From Tubulanus polymorphus (lineage: Eukaryota; Nemertea; Palaeonemertea; Tubulaniformes; Tubulanidae), in NCBI RefSeq assembly GCF_964204645.1, contig NC_134025.1, positions 17,640,001 to 17,704,000 of the forward strand: a DNA stretch of 64,000 nt. Direction: 5' to 3'. Numbering within the stretch: the first letter of the stretch is position 1; every line of letters starts with the position of its first letter. The position numbers were made by a program, and so were the translations under genes. Shown piece after piece: positions 1-11,845 of this stretch. The notes under the pieces were generated by a model. That model ran no database searches and was not told the DNA's origin. It saw nothing but the letters and a program-made list of their open reading frames with translations.

Positions 1-1750
1 AATACAGGATCATGATGAATTTGAATGCCAAAATAAATGCCTGGTCGAATAAATTCATATTTGTTGATTGTATATCCGCTACACCTGGATGAAAGTGGCT
101 GCGAAGAAGATGCTTATAAAAAGGGCTGTCACCTGTGCCATAAAATATACGTAATAGGAATATCGATATCCGTCGATCCATCACTGCTTATTTTTGATGG
201 TAATCGATTTTGTTGAATTATACTATCAATAATAATATCCAAATATAGCTGGAAAGCAGCGACAACGGGTTTCTGCCTTGCTGGTTTAAATGTCGCACTG
301 GGAAGCGCACAAAGATTTCACCAAAATAATTCTTATCAGTTTATAACATGCGACTATTTTGAAGGAGTGCGACACATATCCGGATCCACAAGGGCTACCA
401 TGTAAAAAGTACTGATGTACCTTAATTGTTTGGCGCTTTCATAGTTCTGTTGGGAATTGCATGAACTAATCATACCTGTTGGCATATGGCACTTATCTGT
501 ATATGTACTTATACCATGTTTTTGATGTGATCTAGCTTTGAAACTGAATTAAACCACATGTACTCAAATGCTAATTGATTTAAACATACTTTAGTGAAGC
601 ATTTTGATAATATCACATCATTAAAGGTCTTGATGTGTTCTATCAATCTTATTCTGATGAGTTGACGTTAAACAGAGATAAGAATATATCTCTGTTAATT
701 CGATAAAAGACATCTGTTTTATTGAAATATTTGAATACATACATATGTATAGTTGTAGATCGCCAATAAAGCACTATTATCAATATCATTATAAATTGAT
801 CTGATGGAATCCCAATCAATGAATCCCTTCAGGGCACATGTATGTAAAATGTCAGAAAACCCATTATTGCTGCTTTACAGCTATATTTTACATTTGATTT
901 GGAAGGTCATCTTGCTTAGGGGTCAGTTTGTCAAAGCATCGAAGCAATGCAGTCTAACTTGTTTACGTCTCAGTTGCAGCAGGGCAGGGTGCTCATTATA
1001 TTGCTCACTTAAATGACTTACACAGCCCAATGTTTTTCAGTGTGTAAACTTCATCGTACTCGGTATACAGGGACATCGAGGAATTGAATTTTAGGCACCT
1101 GAGTCCTCAACTTGATTTGAGCAAAAGACCTGAACTGACTTCACAGAATTTGAGTATGAGTCTAGGATTATCTAATTGGTGAATGCTTCCTGTTCTGGTT
1201 TTAAGATCAATTCAAATTTAATCTTGAATACATAAAATTAGTCAAATAAATATTCATTTTATTGAAAGAAATTCTACTGAACACAGATTTTAAAATGTAT
1301 GATATGTTTGTTGATTTATCCAGGCGAAACAATCACAGCCAAATCAACTGATGATCAACAAGGTGAAGTTTCCATTTATCTTCGGATAATTTGTCTACAC
1401 CTGACGATACAAGCATTTTGGCTACACCTTTTGAAACTTCAACGCTTTATCTACTCGCACCAATTAGTCAGCCACAGTCGATTTTCATACCATCTGACCT
1501 CTTTCCACCTGTAATTAAATGTAAGAATTACTCAGTTATGTAATATAAGAGAGGAGTGAAATTAAATATAGATATAGGAGTGAAAGAAAGTATAATAGTT
1601 ATATTAGGAGACCAATTTAGATTGCGCGTTTGTCGTGAAAATTCTAGTATTACTGTCTCACAGAGCATAGACACCGACCGTTAAGCCATGTGGAATTGGT
1701 ATTTTAAGGGCTATTCGGTTTACTCCAAAACCAGTCTCTGATATACTTTA
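1..1750. other. AT-rich non-coding stretch, nothing recognised
   Basis: I see no convincing gene, RNA or repeat here. The short open frames (for example 804-1016 and 1299-1514) have no recognisable domain, no splice context and low-complexity composition. Confidence 0.5.
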
Positions 1751-1751
1751 A

Positions 1752-2128
1752 AAAGCTTCATATCAAGGGTATGGTAGGACTCTTTATGCCCATGAATTAT
1801 CATCCCATAATAACAATGAATCGAATTCTGCATGTACGTTAGCACGAATGATTACTAATCCAAATATTCTTCTAAACATGGCATTAGAAAAAAACAATTA
1901 CACAAAACGTCAAGTATGTACAGCATCTGAGACAGTTGAGCATAAGTTATGGCTTTGACTGCCAATGACAAAAAGCTTGATTTGAAACGTACACTTGCAC
2001 AGTGTGGTTTAAATATATTCCCACCAGCTGCAAGAATCCGAAAAGGAATTGAAGACCGTAGTGACCAGTTCCTTGCACGATTAATAATAAATAGTCGTAT
2101 ACATAAGTGTAAACCAGCCCCTTACTAA
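1752..2128 (+). pseudogene. unidentified broken coding segment
   Basis: Two consecutive open frames look protein-like rather than random. The first runs from about 1752 to a TGA at about 1956 and includes LARMITNPNILLNMALEK. The second starts at an ATG at 1949 and runs 59 codons to a TAA at 2128; it includes DLKRTLAQCGLNIFPPAARI and a charged RKGIEDRSDQFLARL stretch. They sit in different frames and overlap by a few bases, so a one-base frameshift near 1950 would make one segment of about 125 residues. I do not recognise the family. It abuts repeat A at its 3' end, so it may be part of a mobile element or an exon cut by one. Coding potential is inferred from composition only. Confidence 0.3.
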
Positions 2129-2640
2129 CTACTTAGGCTTTCCACTGGCCCTACACACTACATTAAGGGCCTAAATCTATTCTAGGCGAATCCCCCCAAA
2201 AAGCTAGGAATTAAGTAGGTAGCCAACCATGATCATTGCTTCGCCGAGTACTCATTTGCTACCATATGTACTCATATCATAGCACAACCCAGTGGAAAGG
2301 TGACCTTAACTGCAGTTAGACCAAGAAATCATGTCTAACATTCCCTGGTTAATGGATTCTCACCTTAAAATACTTAAACTCTGCTGTCGTTGTCATCGAT
2401 CTGAGTCGTCAAGTGAACGCGGAAGTAAAATTCCATATGAAAATCCCTACCATTTCTGTCCATAATTACGTTGATTTAAGCCAGAAATCATGAGGAAATG
2501 TAGCCAACATAAATTGATTTACCGATAGAATTAATCAATTGACTCATTTCAGGGATCATAAGTCCTAAAACTCGCCATAAATTTGCAATAAATTTAAGCT
2601 GAAAATGATTTCAATCATCCGCCATGTTGGCTGTATATTG
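2094..2640 (-). repeat. repeat A, uninterrupted copy
   Basis: The reverse complement of this stretch matches 12491-12546 followed by 18249-18660, on the two sides of the Kolobok-like transposon. Shared landmarks include a cggatgattgaaatcatttt-type block, a gtcaatt...ttaaatcaacgtaat block, ggtgagaatcc, and a tcctagctttttggg block. The join point lies near 2565-2580 within a tta-containing stretch. The copy here lacks the 5.7-kb insert and so serves as a paralogous empty site. No coding sequence was seen in the repeat. Confidence 0.85.
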
Positions 2641-4399
2641 TTCTCGGTAAATGATGGATCCAGACTAATTGTAAGTCAGAATTCGTGAATTACGATTGAG
2701 TTTGACGCTTTAGTTCGTCCGGTAATTTGAAGGCTTTTCGGAATGTACTTAAATGAATGGATGACAATGCTTTGCGTTAAACTTGTCGCTGTTAAGACCC
2801 GGAATTAATTCATTATAAATAACTAAACGCAAATTCAAATGGTCAGGCGCTGAGTTATATTTCTGACAGAATGGAAATTACGTTTTTAAGCTGCTAGTTG
2901 TCGAATCTGAGAGGAGTTTCATTTTATGAAAAATTTTTGGCTGGAAAGTGGAAAATTTATAATGTTAATAATAATCAACAGAATTACAAGAGGGTTTCTG
3001 CGAAAGCAGCAGAAACCCTAATAAAGGTATAAATATTGTATACGTATGATTTAATTATCTCTGTTCACTGGATATCCACCACGCAGGTTAAGGAGAAATG
3101 TTGCTGACAGGTTTTTTAAACGATTTTCGTGATTCCGTCATGTTTCAATAAAAGGAATGAATGGACATTTCAAAAACGTTTAAGAATAAAATTTTTGAAA
3201 CGTTTCTACGAGGTTTTCAAGGTTTTGACAAGGTTTCATTATTGTTTTGTAAAAGAATAACTGTTCACAAAATTTTAAAAAATTCAATCAGCTGTATCAT
3301 GCTCATAAGAAATGCACTGACAAATGGTAAAATGAACCAGATTAGGGTTCCATCTACGGATAGAAAAGTGGATGAGGTGAATCTCTAAGCCCAGGGGGTT
3401 ATCCAACAATTAGGCTTAAAACAACCACACCTTTTTAACTTTTTCTTCTAGAGCAAAAGCCTTCTCGTGTAGATATGATATTTCATCTTTTTGTTGAAAG
3501 TACTTCTCAGATTGTTTGTCCAGTTCATCTGTCAAAACCTTTGCCTGATCATTAGCATCTCCTGTAATAATAGAAGGACAACAATTAGGTTAGCTTGGAT
3601 CTATTCAATATATTGTGGACTGCTGTATAAAAATATAAGAAAAACACAAAGAATCAATTCTAGATTTTGCATTCAATCTAGAAATTTATTTTTTAAGACA
3701 CACTGGTTTAGTTTGTATATTTTTGGGGCCCTGGTTTTTTCTACGAATGAGATATTTTATGGATAATATGGAATTTGTATTTTCTATGAATTATGTACAA
3801 TTCGTAGAATTAACGATTTATCTGTTAATTTGTATAAAAACCTGCTAACTAAAGCCCCAAGGGACACTATGGCCAGCCTGTCGGCATTCATGAATGGCAC
3901 AAGATGCATTCTGTGGGTTATAGTTGTCAAAATACACTCCCCGCTTAGAATCAATTCCTAAAATTTACACGCAGCATCGTGTTATCAAAAATAGCACTGA
4001 CGCAGAGGTGGCAGGAACCAATACCTCACATCAATCTTTTCCCTTGGTCTTATTGATTGGAATGCGGAATAGAATTGAATTGGATTTTATGATCTTTTTT
4101 TTCAATATAAAAATTGAATTAGATTTAATGTTTTTTATTTGTTCAATAAAGTGAATTAAATCAGATTTGAGATTCAATCAGATTTTTTTCAATCAATTTG
4201 AAATTAGATTTTTTTTTGCAAATAAAATTTGATTGAATTTGCAGTTCGAGCACATGACTTATTAGCTTATCAAGGTCATCCATCCAATTCGAAAAAAACC
4301 TACTTTTCCTTGACTTGTATATGATCAATGATATTTGCACTAGAAAATAAATGTATTTCCCATGAAAACAAATTTTAGATCTTAACCCATTAGCACTCA
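2641..4399. other. non-coding stretch, no gene recognised
   Basis: Apart from the hairpin at 2991-3019 I see only AT-rich non-coding DNA. Short open frames at 3161-3388, 3491-3766 and 3924-4154 have no domain signature. Confidence 0.45.
2991..3019 (+). other. perfect 11-bp hairpin before an AATAAA
   Basis: AGGGTTTCTGC (2991-3001) and its exact complement GCAGAAACCCT (3009-3019) enclose a 7-base loop GAAAGCA. An AATAAA hexamer follows directly (3020-3025). This could be the 3' end of a decayed transcript or a short repeat terminus; function unknown. Confidence 0.6.
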
Positions 4400-4870
4400 G
4401 GAATTTCACTATGTTACAGTGTCAATTACTCCTCAGAAAATTCAATGGAAAATCCAAGTTCATCACTATACCGAATAGCTGTTTATTTCGATGTATTACA
4501 AGTTTGTGTTATTTTGTTCTAAATAGATGAGGCTTTCATGTGATGGTAAGATTTGATGAGATGGGCCACCAAAATCGTGTCCTTTTGGCCCCCCAAAATT
4601 CATCTTACTTGGATTTGAAGTCAGCGCTCAGATCTGTCATGTTCATACTCAAAATACTCAAGAAATTGAAATAGGAGGATGTTGATATCTGTTAGGTATT
4701 TTGAGGACTTAGTTTTCTAGTTTATCATAAGCTATTGGTTCGAATCCCACTATAACCGTTTTTGTGCAGCATATGCAAAGATATGCTGGGTGGATTCGAG
4801 AAGGGTCATTCTTAAGAATCCGAACACCAGCCCTGAGAGGCCACATTGCTTCTCAGGCAGGTACCTGCCC
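4400..4870 (+). repeat. repeat D with a Pol III B-box-like motif
   Basis: About 400 bp matches the reverse complement of 11458-11845 (shared blocks: gaggagtaa, tattcggtat, gaggctttcatgtgatg, ggtccaccaaaatcgtgtcc-like, tcagcgctcagatctgtcatg). It contains GGTTCGAATCC at 4737-4747, a perfect match to the tRNA internal B box, so a tRNA-derived SINE is plausible. I could not find a convincing A box at the expected upstream distance. The second copy carries the same motif. Confidence 0.6.
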
Positions 4871-4879
4871 TGTGAAGCC

Positions 4880-5540
4880 AGTGGTGCAATTAAGCAATTA
4901 AATTTTCTAATTTTTTTCAATAGAATCATTATCTTAATTTTTCTTTGTCATTTATTTTAGAAATGAAGCAGAAAAAATTATATTGTGATATCTTTAGCTA
5001 TTTGAAAATTAGAGAATTCTAGTTAATAAAAAGAAATACTAGTTATTTGAAATTATTGTTTTTTTATTTAATTCTATTTGAGATATAAAATGGTCTCTTT
5101 TTGAAAAGAAACAATATAATTCAAATTAAAAATCAATAGATTTATTATATTATTTTTTAACCGCTTAATAAAGATTCAATATATTTTCATTATTTGGATC
5201 ATTATTCCATAATTCAATAAACTTCTTTGCTTTATTCAACTGATCTAGATATAATTGTAAATCTAGTTTGTTAAATTTTATTTTATTTTCTTTCTTTTCT
5301 AGAGCTTTTTATTATGTTCATCATTCATATCAAATTTAGATACAGGTAACACATAGTCTATTTGAAAATATTCTCCATAATTATTTTCATTCATTTTATC
5401 ATTGAATCGGTAAATAATCCATGATTTTAGAATGTTCTCTGAAAAATCTAATAAATACAAGGTGCCCGTGGGCACAGTGAGATTCAGCTTTGAAAGTAAA
5501 TAGTCATGTGCTTGACAAATTGTCATGGGATGATGACATG
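4880..5540. other. AT-rich island 1
   Basis: This stretch is markedly more AT-rich than its flanks and contains long T and A runs. It encloses the minus-strand HNH-like fragment at 5140-5526. Composition and content resemble island 2 at 9350-10650, suggesting fragments of AT-rich foreign or mobile DNA. Confidence 0.45.
5140..5526 (-). pseudogene. HNH-endonuclease-like fragment, frameshifted
   Basis: The minus-strand frame 5526-5299 encodes about 75 residues, ending with FQIDYVLPVSKFDMNDEHNK. This resembles the HNH signature in which I-D-H-x-x-P-x-S is followed by an F-D-x-x-D-E stretch; the usual histidine is a tyrosine here. After a frameshift near 5299 another frame continues with ENKIKFNKLDLQLYLDQLNK and a WNNDPNNENI segment, also typical of the C-terminal part of HNH proteins in phage, large DNA viruses and mobile elements. 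The frameshift, the loss of the key histidine and the missing N terminus mark it as a relic. Family assignment is by motif only. Confidence 0.4.
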
Positions 5541-6105
5541 TTTCTCATAAAAAGAAGAGTGGTTGACCCTCCACTGGACCAAGTAACCAAAAATTGATTG
5601 AGGGAACTTATTTGGACCAGTGCCTGCTATGATGTATGAATAAACACTCAATTTCTAGTGTTTGCACGAATTATGATTCTGGTTTCATACTATCATTTTG
5701 GCCTTAGCAAAGCTGTCAGTTACAACGCATGAAACTGGGGACCAAGCAGCAGCAACAGCAGTAGCATATTTTTCTTATTAACTTCTTTATTGCAACCCTC
5801 AGAGGTAAATGTGCTACAGTCGTGGGATTCTTTTTCGTCTGTAGTTTCTGTACATTCATCATCTGAAAAAAATAATGGCAAAAACAGTTAACTCATGTGA
5901 ATAGTAACACCTTTTCTGGTTATCATTGGTGGTATACCTTGCCATTGCTTTAAAGGTTTAAACTCAATATACTAAGTTATGTAGAACTTGAATGGAGCCA
6001 TTAATTTCAATTAGTAGCACATACTTTATTGGGTTTATGGTATGCAAGCAACTGCATTAAGGTAGGACCAAATGTGTTTACCATTTCAGTTGCAACACAG
6101 GATTC
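5541..6105. other. no feature recognised
   Basis: Ordinary non-coding sequence leading into the minisatellite. I see no gene or repeat structure. Confidence 0.4.
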
Positions 6106-6830
6106 GTGTATGGTAAGTAGTGAAGAGTTAATATCAGTGTATGGTAAGTGGTGAAGGGTTAATATCAGTGTATGGTAAGTGTTGAAGGGTTAATATCAGT
6201 GTATGGTCAGAGGTGAAGGGTTAATATCAGTGTATGGTAAGTGGTGAAGGGTTAATACCAGTGTATGGTAAGTGGTGAAGGGTTAATATCAGTGTATGGT
6301 AAGTGGTGAAGGGTTAATATCAGTGTATGGTAAGTGTTTAAGGGTTAATATCAGTGTATGGTCAGAGGTGAAGGGTTGATATCAGTGTATGGTTAGTGGT
6401 GAAGGGTTAATATCAGTGTACGGTAAGTGGTGAAGGGTTAATATCAGTATATGGTAAGTGGTGAAGGGTTAAACTCAGTGTATAATAAGTGGTGAAGGGG
6501 TTAATATCGGTGAATTGTAAGTGGTGAAGGGTTCATATCGGTGAATGGTAAGTGGGGAAGGGTTAATATCGGCGTATGGTAAGTGGTGAAGGGTTAATAT
6601 CCATGCATGGTAAGCGGTGAAGGGTTAATATCAGTGTATGGTAAGTGGGGAAGGGTTAATATCGACGTATTGTAAGTGGGGAAGGGTTAATATCGGTGCA
6701 TGGTAAGTGGTGAAGGGTTAATATCGGTGTATGGTAAGTGGGGAAGGGTTAATATCGGCGTATGGTAAGTGGTGAAGGGTTAAAATCAGTGCATGGTAAG
6801 TGGTGAAGGGTTAATATTAGTGTATGGTAG
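6106..6830 (+). repeat. 31-bp minisatellite, about 23 copies
   Basis: Head-to-tail repeats of a 31-bp unit, consensus gtgtatggtaagtggtgaag followed by ggttaatatca, run for about 725 bp. Units differ mostly by substitutions (gtgg/gggg/gttt; tca/tcg), with sub-variants recurring at intervals, which suggests block duplication. Each unit contains TATGGTAAGT, a consensus 5' splice donor, and GGGTTA, a permutation of the animal telomere hexamer. Confidence 0.95.
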
Positions 6831-7095
6831 GCCTAGTAGTGAAGTGCACACCTGGTCAAAATGGAATGTAACAATTATTAACTATTAAATTATTAACGGT
6901 GCATAACAGGGTTATTAATATTGCAGGGATTTTGCATGGATGTGGCAGGCATCATAATGGGGTTTCAATAGTTAGGCCTTTTATATCCCCGGGTTTCAAA
7001 AAAATTGATCTACATATGGCCTAAGCCTATATCGGTATGTATTTCTTGTTGAAGAATAAATGAACTCAAGGATGAAAATAAAGTAGCCTTATATT

Positions 7096-7645
7096 TTAGG
7101 TTATCCCAAAATAATTGTCTGTTTGCCGTAACACCGACTCAACTTTTCAGGTAGGTAGGTAGAAATTTTTTTGCAAAATCTTATGGCAAAAAAAAACAAC
7201 AAATTTATCACCTTTGTTACATGGAAACAATATCACAAATCTACGTTGTGCACAGAAAATTTGTCTAATAGCATTGCGTAGATTTCAAGAATTATTCTAG
7301 AATTATAACCTCGTCCAGAGTCTCTGTTAAAAATGGAACAGTACTTGAATATATGCACGCTTTTATGTTACCAGCTTTAATATAGTCACTATTAGAATGA
7401 ATGGCAGCTTATTGGAACACTGCCAGTTTCCTGGAAAACTTTAACTAGGCCACATGTCAAGGCATGTTTTCACACCATGCCCACTTCAAACATACGTAGC
7501 TCATACATCGGCAGTGGGTCGGTCGGCCGTTTTAATAAAAAATAAAATGTATTTCAATGAATCCCAGAAAAAAGTTTTCACCCGGTACCTTTGAAGTCGG
7601 GTTGGTCGGGTTACGGCAGACCATTGTTTTGGGATGGCCTTATTG
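7096..7645 (+). repeat. repeat B, intact copy with inverted ends
   Basis: A 0.55-kb element with related ends: ggttatcccaaaataattgt on the left, and on the right a stretch ending accattgttttgggatggcc. Internal landmarks are gtaacaccgactc, cgtccagagtc, gttaccagc, attggaacactgcc, cagtgggtcggtcggcc and the stretch after cccagaaaaaagttttca. The second copy is split by the DIRS-like element into 22122-22387 and 37632-37905. This copy shows the empty site near 7350 (gaatatatgcacgc). It looks like a non-autonomous DNA element. Confidence 0.8.
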
Positions 7646-9084
7646 GAATATTTATTAAGCCCAAGCGCCAAAACGGTAACTCCAGCAGTAAGGTATTGTT
7701 TTTTTAATGAACTGAATTGCGTCTGTGGTTGTACAACTACGTATGTATCAATGCCTGTATAAACATCAATGACTATGGTGCTGTACTACTGTACTCAGCA
7801 CAGCACGTATATATGCAGTTATCGGGACAGATGACGTCACAGCAATCCCGAAGAGGCATCTCGAATTTTCAAAAATCAATTTTGTTGCCATCTAAAATCT
7901 TTAATGGAGCTAAAACTGTGTCAATGTTTCCAAAAAAATCATCTACAATTGAAATTATGGGCGCTCCTTATATTTCAGGATTAAAATTGACACTAAGGAC
8001 GTACTTCGGCAATCATCGGCAGTGTTTGGCTGTCCCGATAACTGCGGGTAGATTTAAGCATTACGGAGATAGGATCGTTTCCAGCCTTTCTGTATAGTAT
8101 AGCTTAACGACCGGCGCGCGTTGCATCATGGGTAAATTTATTAAAAAACATGGCGGATCTATCGAAGTAGGATTAACGTATCGCTGGTGAATTATCAAAT
8201 ATTTATCCATTATCAAAGCCCATATTCAAGTGCCTGTGGTGAAGCTTCACTGAACTAAGGCCGGAAAGCGCTTGTGTAATTCATGGACCGAATAATACGA
8301 TAAAAATACATAATCGTGGATTCAAGACCACTGTCTGGATATATGGGCAAGTAATATCCTAACATCACCTACAAGTACCGGCTGAGCTAGCGAAAAAAAA
8401 TTGACGTACGTTTAGGCCTTAGTGCCGCCGGACGGGAACTGACAAGACACATCATCATGAATTTGCCAGTTAAATACGCATTGACAACTCTTATTCTCGA
8501 CAAAAAAATGATTCAACGCTTTATTGACATCTAGTCTAAACATAATTTACACATCAAATCCTGTCATTTTCACAAAAAGAATGTAAAATGCCGGTACCTA
8601 CCTCTAGACTCGCGTCAGAGTAAGTCAATGGCGGCGCAATGTAGTCACGTATCCATTCGCAATATTCAGTATTTATCTACTAGCGCATGGAAACTATATT
8701 TTCCCGTAAAATATTATGAAAGTTTTAAGGGACGATCGATTGCATCTACTTAGAAAATATTTGCAGTTTTGGACTCATGCGATAAGATGTTGGCCTACTG
8801 GTACGAGGATCTTTTTACGGCACGTATATCTACATGTATAAATGTCATTCAGATGGGCGTGCTGCGGTTCGCCTCCACGCGAAAATGACGTCACATGTCA
8901 CTTCAGAAATGCCCAAAATCGTATGGAAATTAGCTCCCAAATTAGATACACCAGATATCCATACCACCAGAAATTATGACCCTACAACTGTAACAATCCT
9001 GTTGACATAACACTCATAGCGTCAGGTGCTACTGATTAAGCGGAGAAGTTGTGCAACACTAATCAGTCGGCACCATTTAGTAAA
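7646..9084. other. non-coding stretch with one short inverted-repeat element
   Basis: Besides the element at 7815-8045 I see no gene. The 126-codon open frame at 7717-8097 is largely the inverted-repeat element itself. CRE-like TGACGTCA palindromes occur at about 7832 and 8885, without evidence of use. Confidence 0.4.
7815..8045. mobile_element. short TIR element (MITE-like), 231 bp
   Basis: Perfect 16-bp terminal inverted repeats: GCAGTTATCGGGACAG at 7815-7830 and its complement at 8030-8045. There is no coding capacity beyond a chance open frame. No clear target duplication is visible, so the superfamily is unassigned. Confidence 0.65.
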
Positions 9085-9300
9085 CTAAGAATTTTCCCAC
9101 CAAAAACAGTTTTTCGAATTTAAACAAAGTTGACCATGTCATCGACTGAGGTTCGTCATGTCTTCAATCGCATCGATTATATGTCGTTTAACCCAAGAAC
9201 CAATGAAAAAAATGCTCACATAAAAACGTACCGCAATTTTACATAAATTGGCTGAATGCCAACCTCATACTGCTGACAAAGGTAAACGAAAAAGTATTAA
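9085..9300 (+). repeat. repeat C, 3' fragment
   Basis: About 215 bp matches the 3' part of repeat C at 38570-38785, 54400-54525 and 55430-55640, including agaattttcccaccaaaaac, ttgaccatg...catcga, aaatgctcacat and the terminal tgacaaaggtaaac block. The 5' part is missing. Confidence 0.85.
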
Positions 9301-9349
9301 AACCAAAAACTAAGAATGAGATTACAATTTCCATACGAATATGAATTTA

Positions 9350-10650
9350 TAAAGTAGTAGGTTTTACTTTTTAATTTATTTTCTTACTGAATATTTCTTT
9401 TTGTATCTTTTGTATCTTTCTTTTGTTATTCTAAAATACGTAAAAATAGGTATTAAATCAAAGTTATCAGTGTTTAATCAAAATTATCAGTGTTAATTGA
9501 TATTAATTGATATTGATTTTTATTAGAAGCGTAATGACATTACAAGCCCATAATTAATTAATTTGGTTTTCATTTTTTATATTTTTAATTCTTAACAATT
9601 TATAATATCAAATAATAATTTTCAAGGAAACACCATTCATGTTGTATTGATGTTTTTAGATGATATATTAAGCAAGCGACTCTCATATAATAGAACAGGT
9701 TTTTGAGAGAATTTTAAGTAACGTTAACATATCACATTCATAAGCAGAACTGGAGTTCCACTCAGGAATGTGTGAAACGTTTGAAATAAATATAAAAAGT
9801 CGATGTGATATCATTTAAAAAAAATTAATACTTAATGAATATTAAATAAGAAAACTTAATAAAATGATATTCTATAATTTTTTTTGTAATATCTTTTAAT
9901 ATTTTCTTATTTTAGAAATTTCAAAATCTATAACATGGTGTCCTTTTTCATCTTTACCTTGAAAATAAAATAAAATATTCCTGATTTTAAATTATTATTC
10001 TTCAAATGATAATCTATTAAAGCTATCCGGTAAATATGTTCTAAATATATATGTATTTGTTAAACCTATATGCTCTAAATTAGCTATAAATTTATTTCTA
10101 TATTTAGTTGTAATGATTTCAATATCTGTTATTAGATATCTTTTATTTAATGTTAATTCAATTAATTTCTTATGTTTATAATCTACATTTTTAGCAACTG
10201 TTATATCTTTTATCTTTTTGATAAAGTTTATATTTTTTGGTATCCATTTATTATACATATTTTTCAATAAAGATGAAATTACTTTATTTTAATGAATTAG
10301 AAAATATTAATATAATTCTATAATATTGAAATAATAATAATATATAAAAATTATTTTTTCATTTTTTTCAAAACTACTTCTATATTCCTTATTTTCTAAA
10401 CGACTTAGGAGAAATAAAGACACATGGAGTATATTTTATAAAAGGAACATATTTATATTTTACGATATTGAAAATAGTACAAATTATAAACTATAAATAT
10501 AATAAGATATTAATTGAATATTTATAAATTTACAATGATATTTATTTTTATATTTCTATATTTATTTCATAATATATTTTAAAATTATAAAAATAATACA
10601 TAAATATTAGAGTAAGTGTATATAATTTTAATATATAAGTGTATATAATG
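9350..10650. other. AT-rich island 2
   Basis: A 1.3-kb stretch of extreme AT richness, sharply different from flanking sequence. It encloses the minus-strand coding relic at 9890-10267. Composition is like island 1 at 4880-5540. I infer a foreign or viral-type origin; no termini were recognised. Confidence 0.5.
9890..10267 (-). pseudogene. virus/mobile-element-type protein fragment
   Basis: The minus-strand frame 10267-9995 encodes 90 lysine- and isoleucine-rich residues, including NKRYLITDIEIITTKYRNKF and an FRTYLPDSFNRL motif. After a stop and frame change, a further segment GIFYFIFKGKDEKGHHVIDF follows toward 9890. The order (Y-x-I-x-D, then TKY, a LP-x-x-[FR] motif, then FKG...G) resembles a small domain repeatedly seen beside replication genes of Polinton-like and other dsDNA virus-like elements in invertebrate genomes. 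That assignment is from memory of motif shape and is weak. It is clearly non-functional as read. Confidence 0.35.
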
Positions 10651-10664
10651 ATCAAGCTACCCCG

Positions 10665-11455
10665 TAACAAAATATGTAATTGTACAAATATAATATAGAA
10701 ATACTAAGATATTGTATTATTCAACGCCCCCTGGTGACCATATACAAAAACCAATGAACTTGAAACTCACCACAATCATAGAACACGTTATAGGCTACAA
10801 CTTTCTAATTCATTGTTGTAACAAAATATGCTTAGGTATCAATATAATGTCGAAAAACTTTTTCCCACCTACAAATGAGTACTAATGACACCAAGATGGC
10901 CGCCAATTGCATCATAATTAGCTGATTAAAAATACCTGTCTCTGGTATCAAACACCTCTTTCCAAAGAATACCCATCAGCAATTGCAATGAGAAATGGCA
11001 AACCAGTAGGAAGCTACTGGACTCAGAATTCGGGCCAAAATTAACATTTTTGGGCACTTAAAAAGGTCCTAGGACGACCATCTTGAGTTTGATCGACTTA
11101 TTGCTTGTTATGCTGATGGGCCCTGGGGGGGTTCAAATATATACGAAAGATCAAGGTAATTGATTTAGGCATCTGCAAAATTTCCCTCAAAAGTTCAAAA
11201 ACGAGTAAAAAGTGCTGATTTTGACGAACAACAATGGCTGCCAGTCGGCCATCTTTATTCTGACAGGGCCAGTCTTTGGGCTGAAGATGTGTCTAGGGTA
11301 GATACATGTATAAACCAAACATCAAGACATTTCCTTGAAGCGTCTTCAAAACTTCCCACAATAACTGGATTCCGTCTATGGACGGACGGACGGACGACGG
11401 ACGAAAAGTGAACGCAATAGTGCGCTGGGACTAAAGTCCCAAGTGGGCTAAAAAT
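10665..11455 (+). repeat. repeat E, long copy
   Basis: This copy is shared with 61738-61942 plus 62953-63640 and with flanks of the element at 49470-52353. Landmarks: attcaacgccccctggtgac, aatgaacttgaaactcacca, tttttcccacctac, caccaagatggccgccaatt, and a 3' end with cggacggacgg followed by tcccaagtgggc. A subunit of roughly 190 bp recurs inside the family. Confidence 0.85.
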
Positions 11456-11457
11456 TT

Positions 11458-11845
11458 ACTCCTCAATCCGCTCGAATCTGCCCTGGTTATAGTGGGATTC
11501 GAACCCAATAGCTTATGATAGACTACACACAGTCTTCGAAATACCAAACAGAAATCAACATCCTTCTATTTCAATTGAACATGACACATCTGAGCGCTCA
11601 CTTCAAATCTCAGTAAGTTTGGATGAATTTCGGGGGGAAAAGGACACGATTTTGGTGGTCCACCTCATTAAAATCTTACATCAAATGAAAGCCTTGACTA
11701 TTTACTACAAAATAACACTAACTTGTAATGCATGGAAATGAACAGCAAATGAGCTATTCGGTATCGTGATGAACTTAGATTTTACCTTGAATTTTCTGAG
11801 GAGTAAATGACATTAGTGTTATTCCTGAGTGCTAAAATCAATTTA
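11458..11845 (-). repeat. repeat D, inverted copy
   Basis: Reverse complement of 4400-4810. The B-box-like GGTTCGAATCC lies on the minus strand at 11495-11505. It is directly adjacent to the end of repeat E. Confidence 0.7.

Noticed and set aside
6106-6830. CRISPR array or interstitial telomere
   Set aside because: Units are contiguous without unique spacers, and the GGGTTA word occurs only once per 31-bp unit.
7717-8097. 126-codon open frame
   Set aside because: It spans a 231-bp inverted-repeat element and has no recognisable domain.
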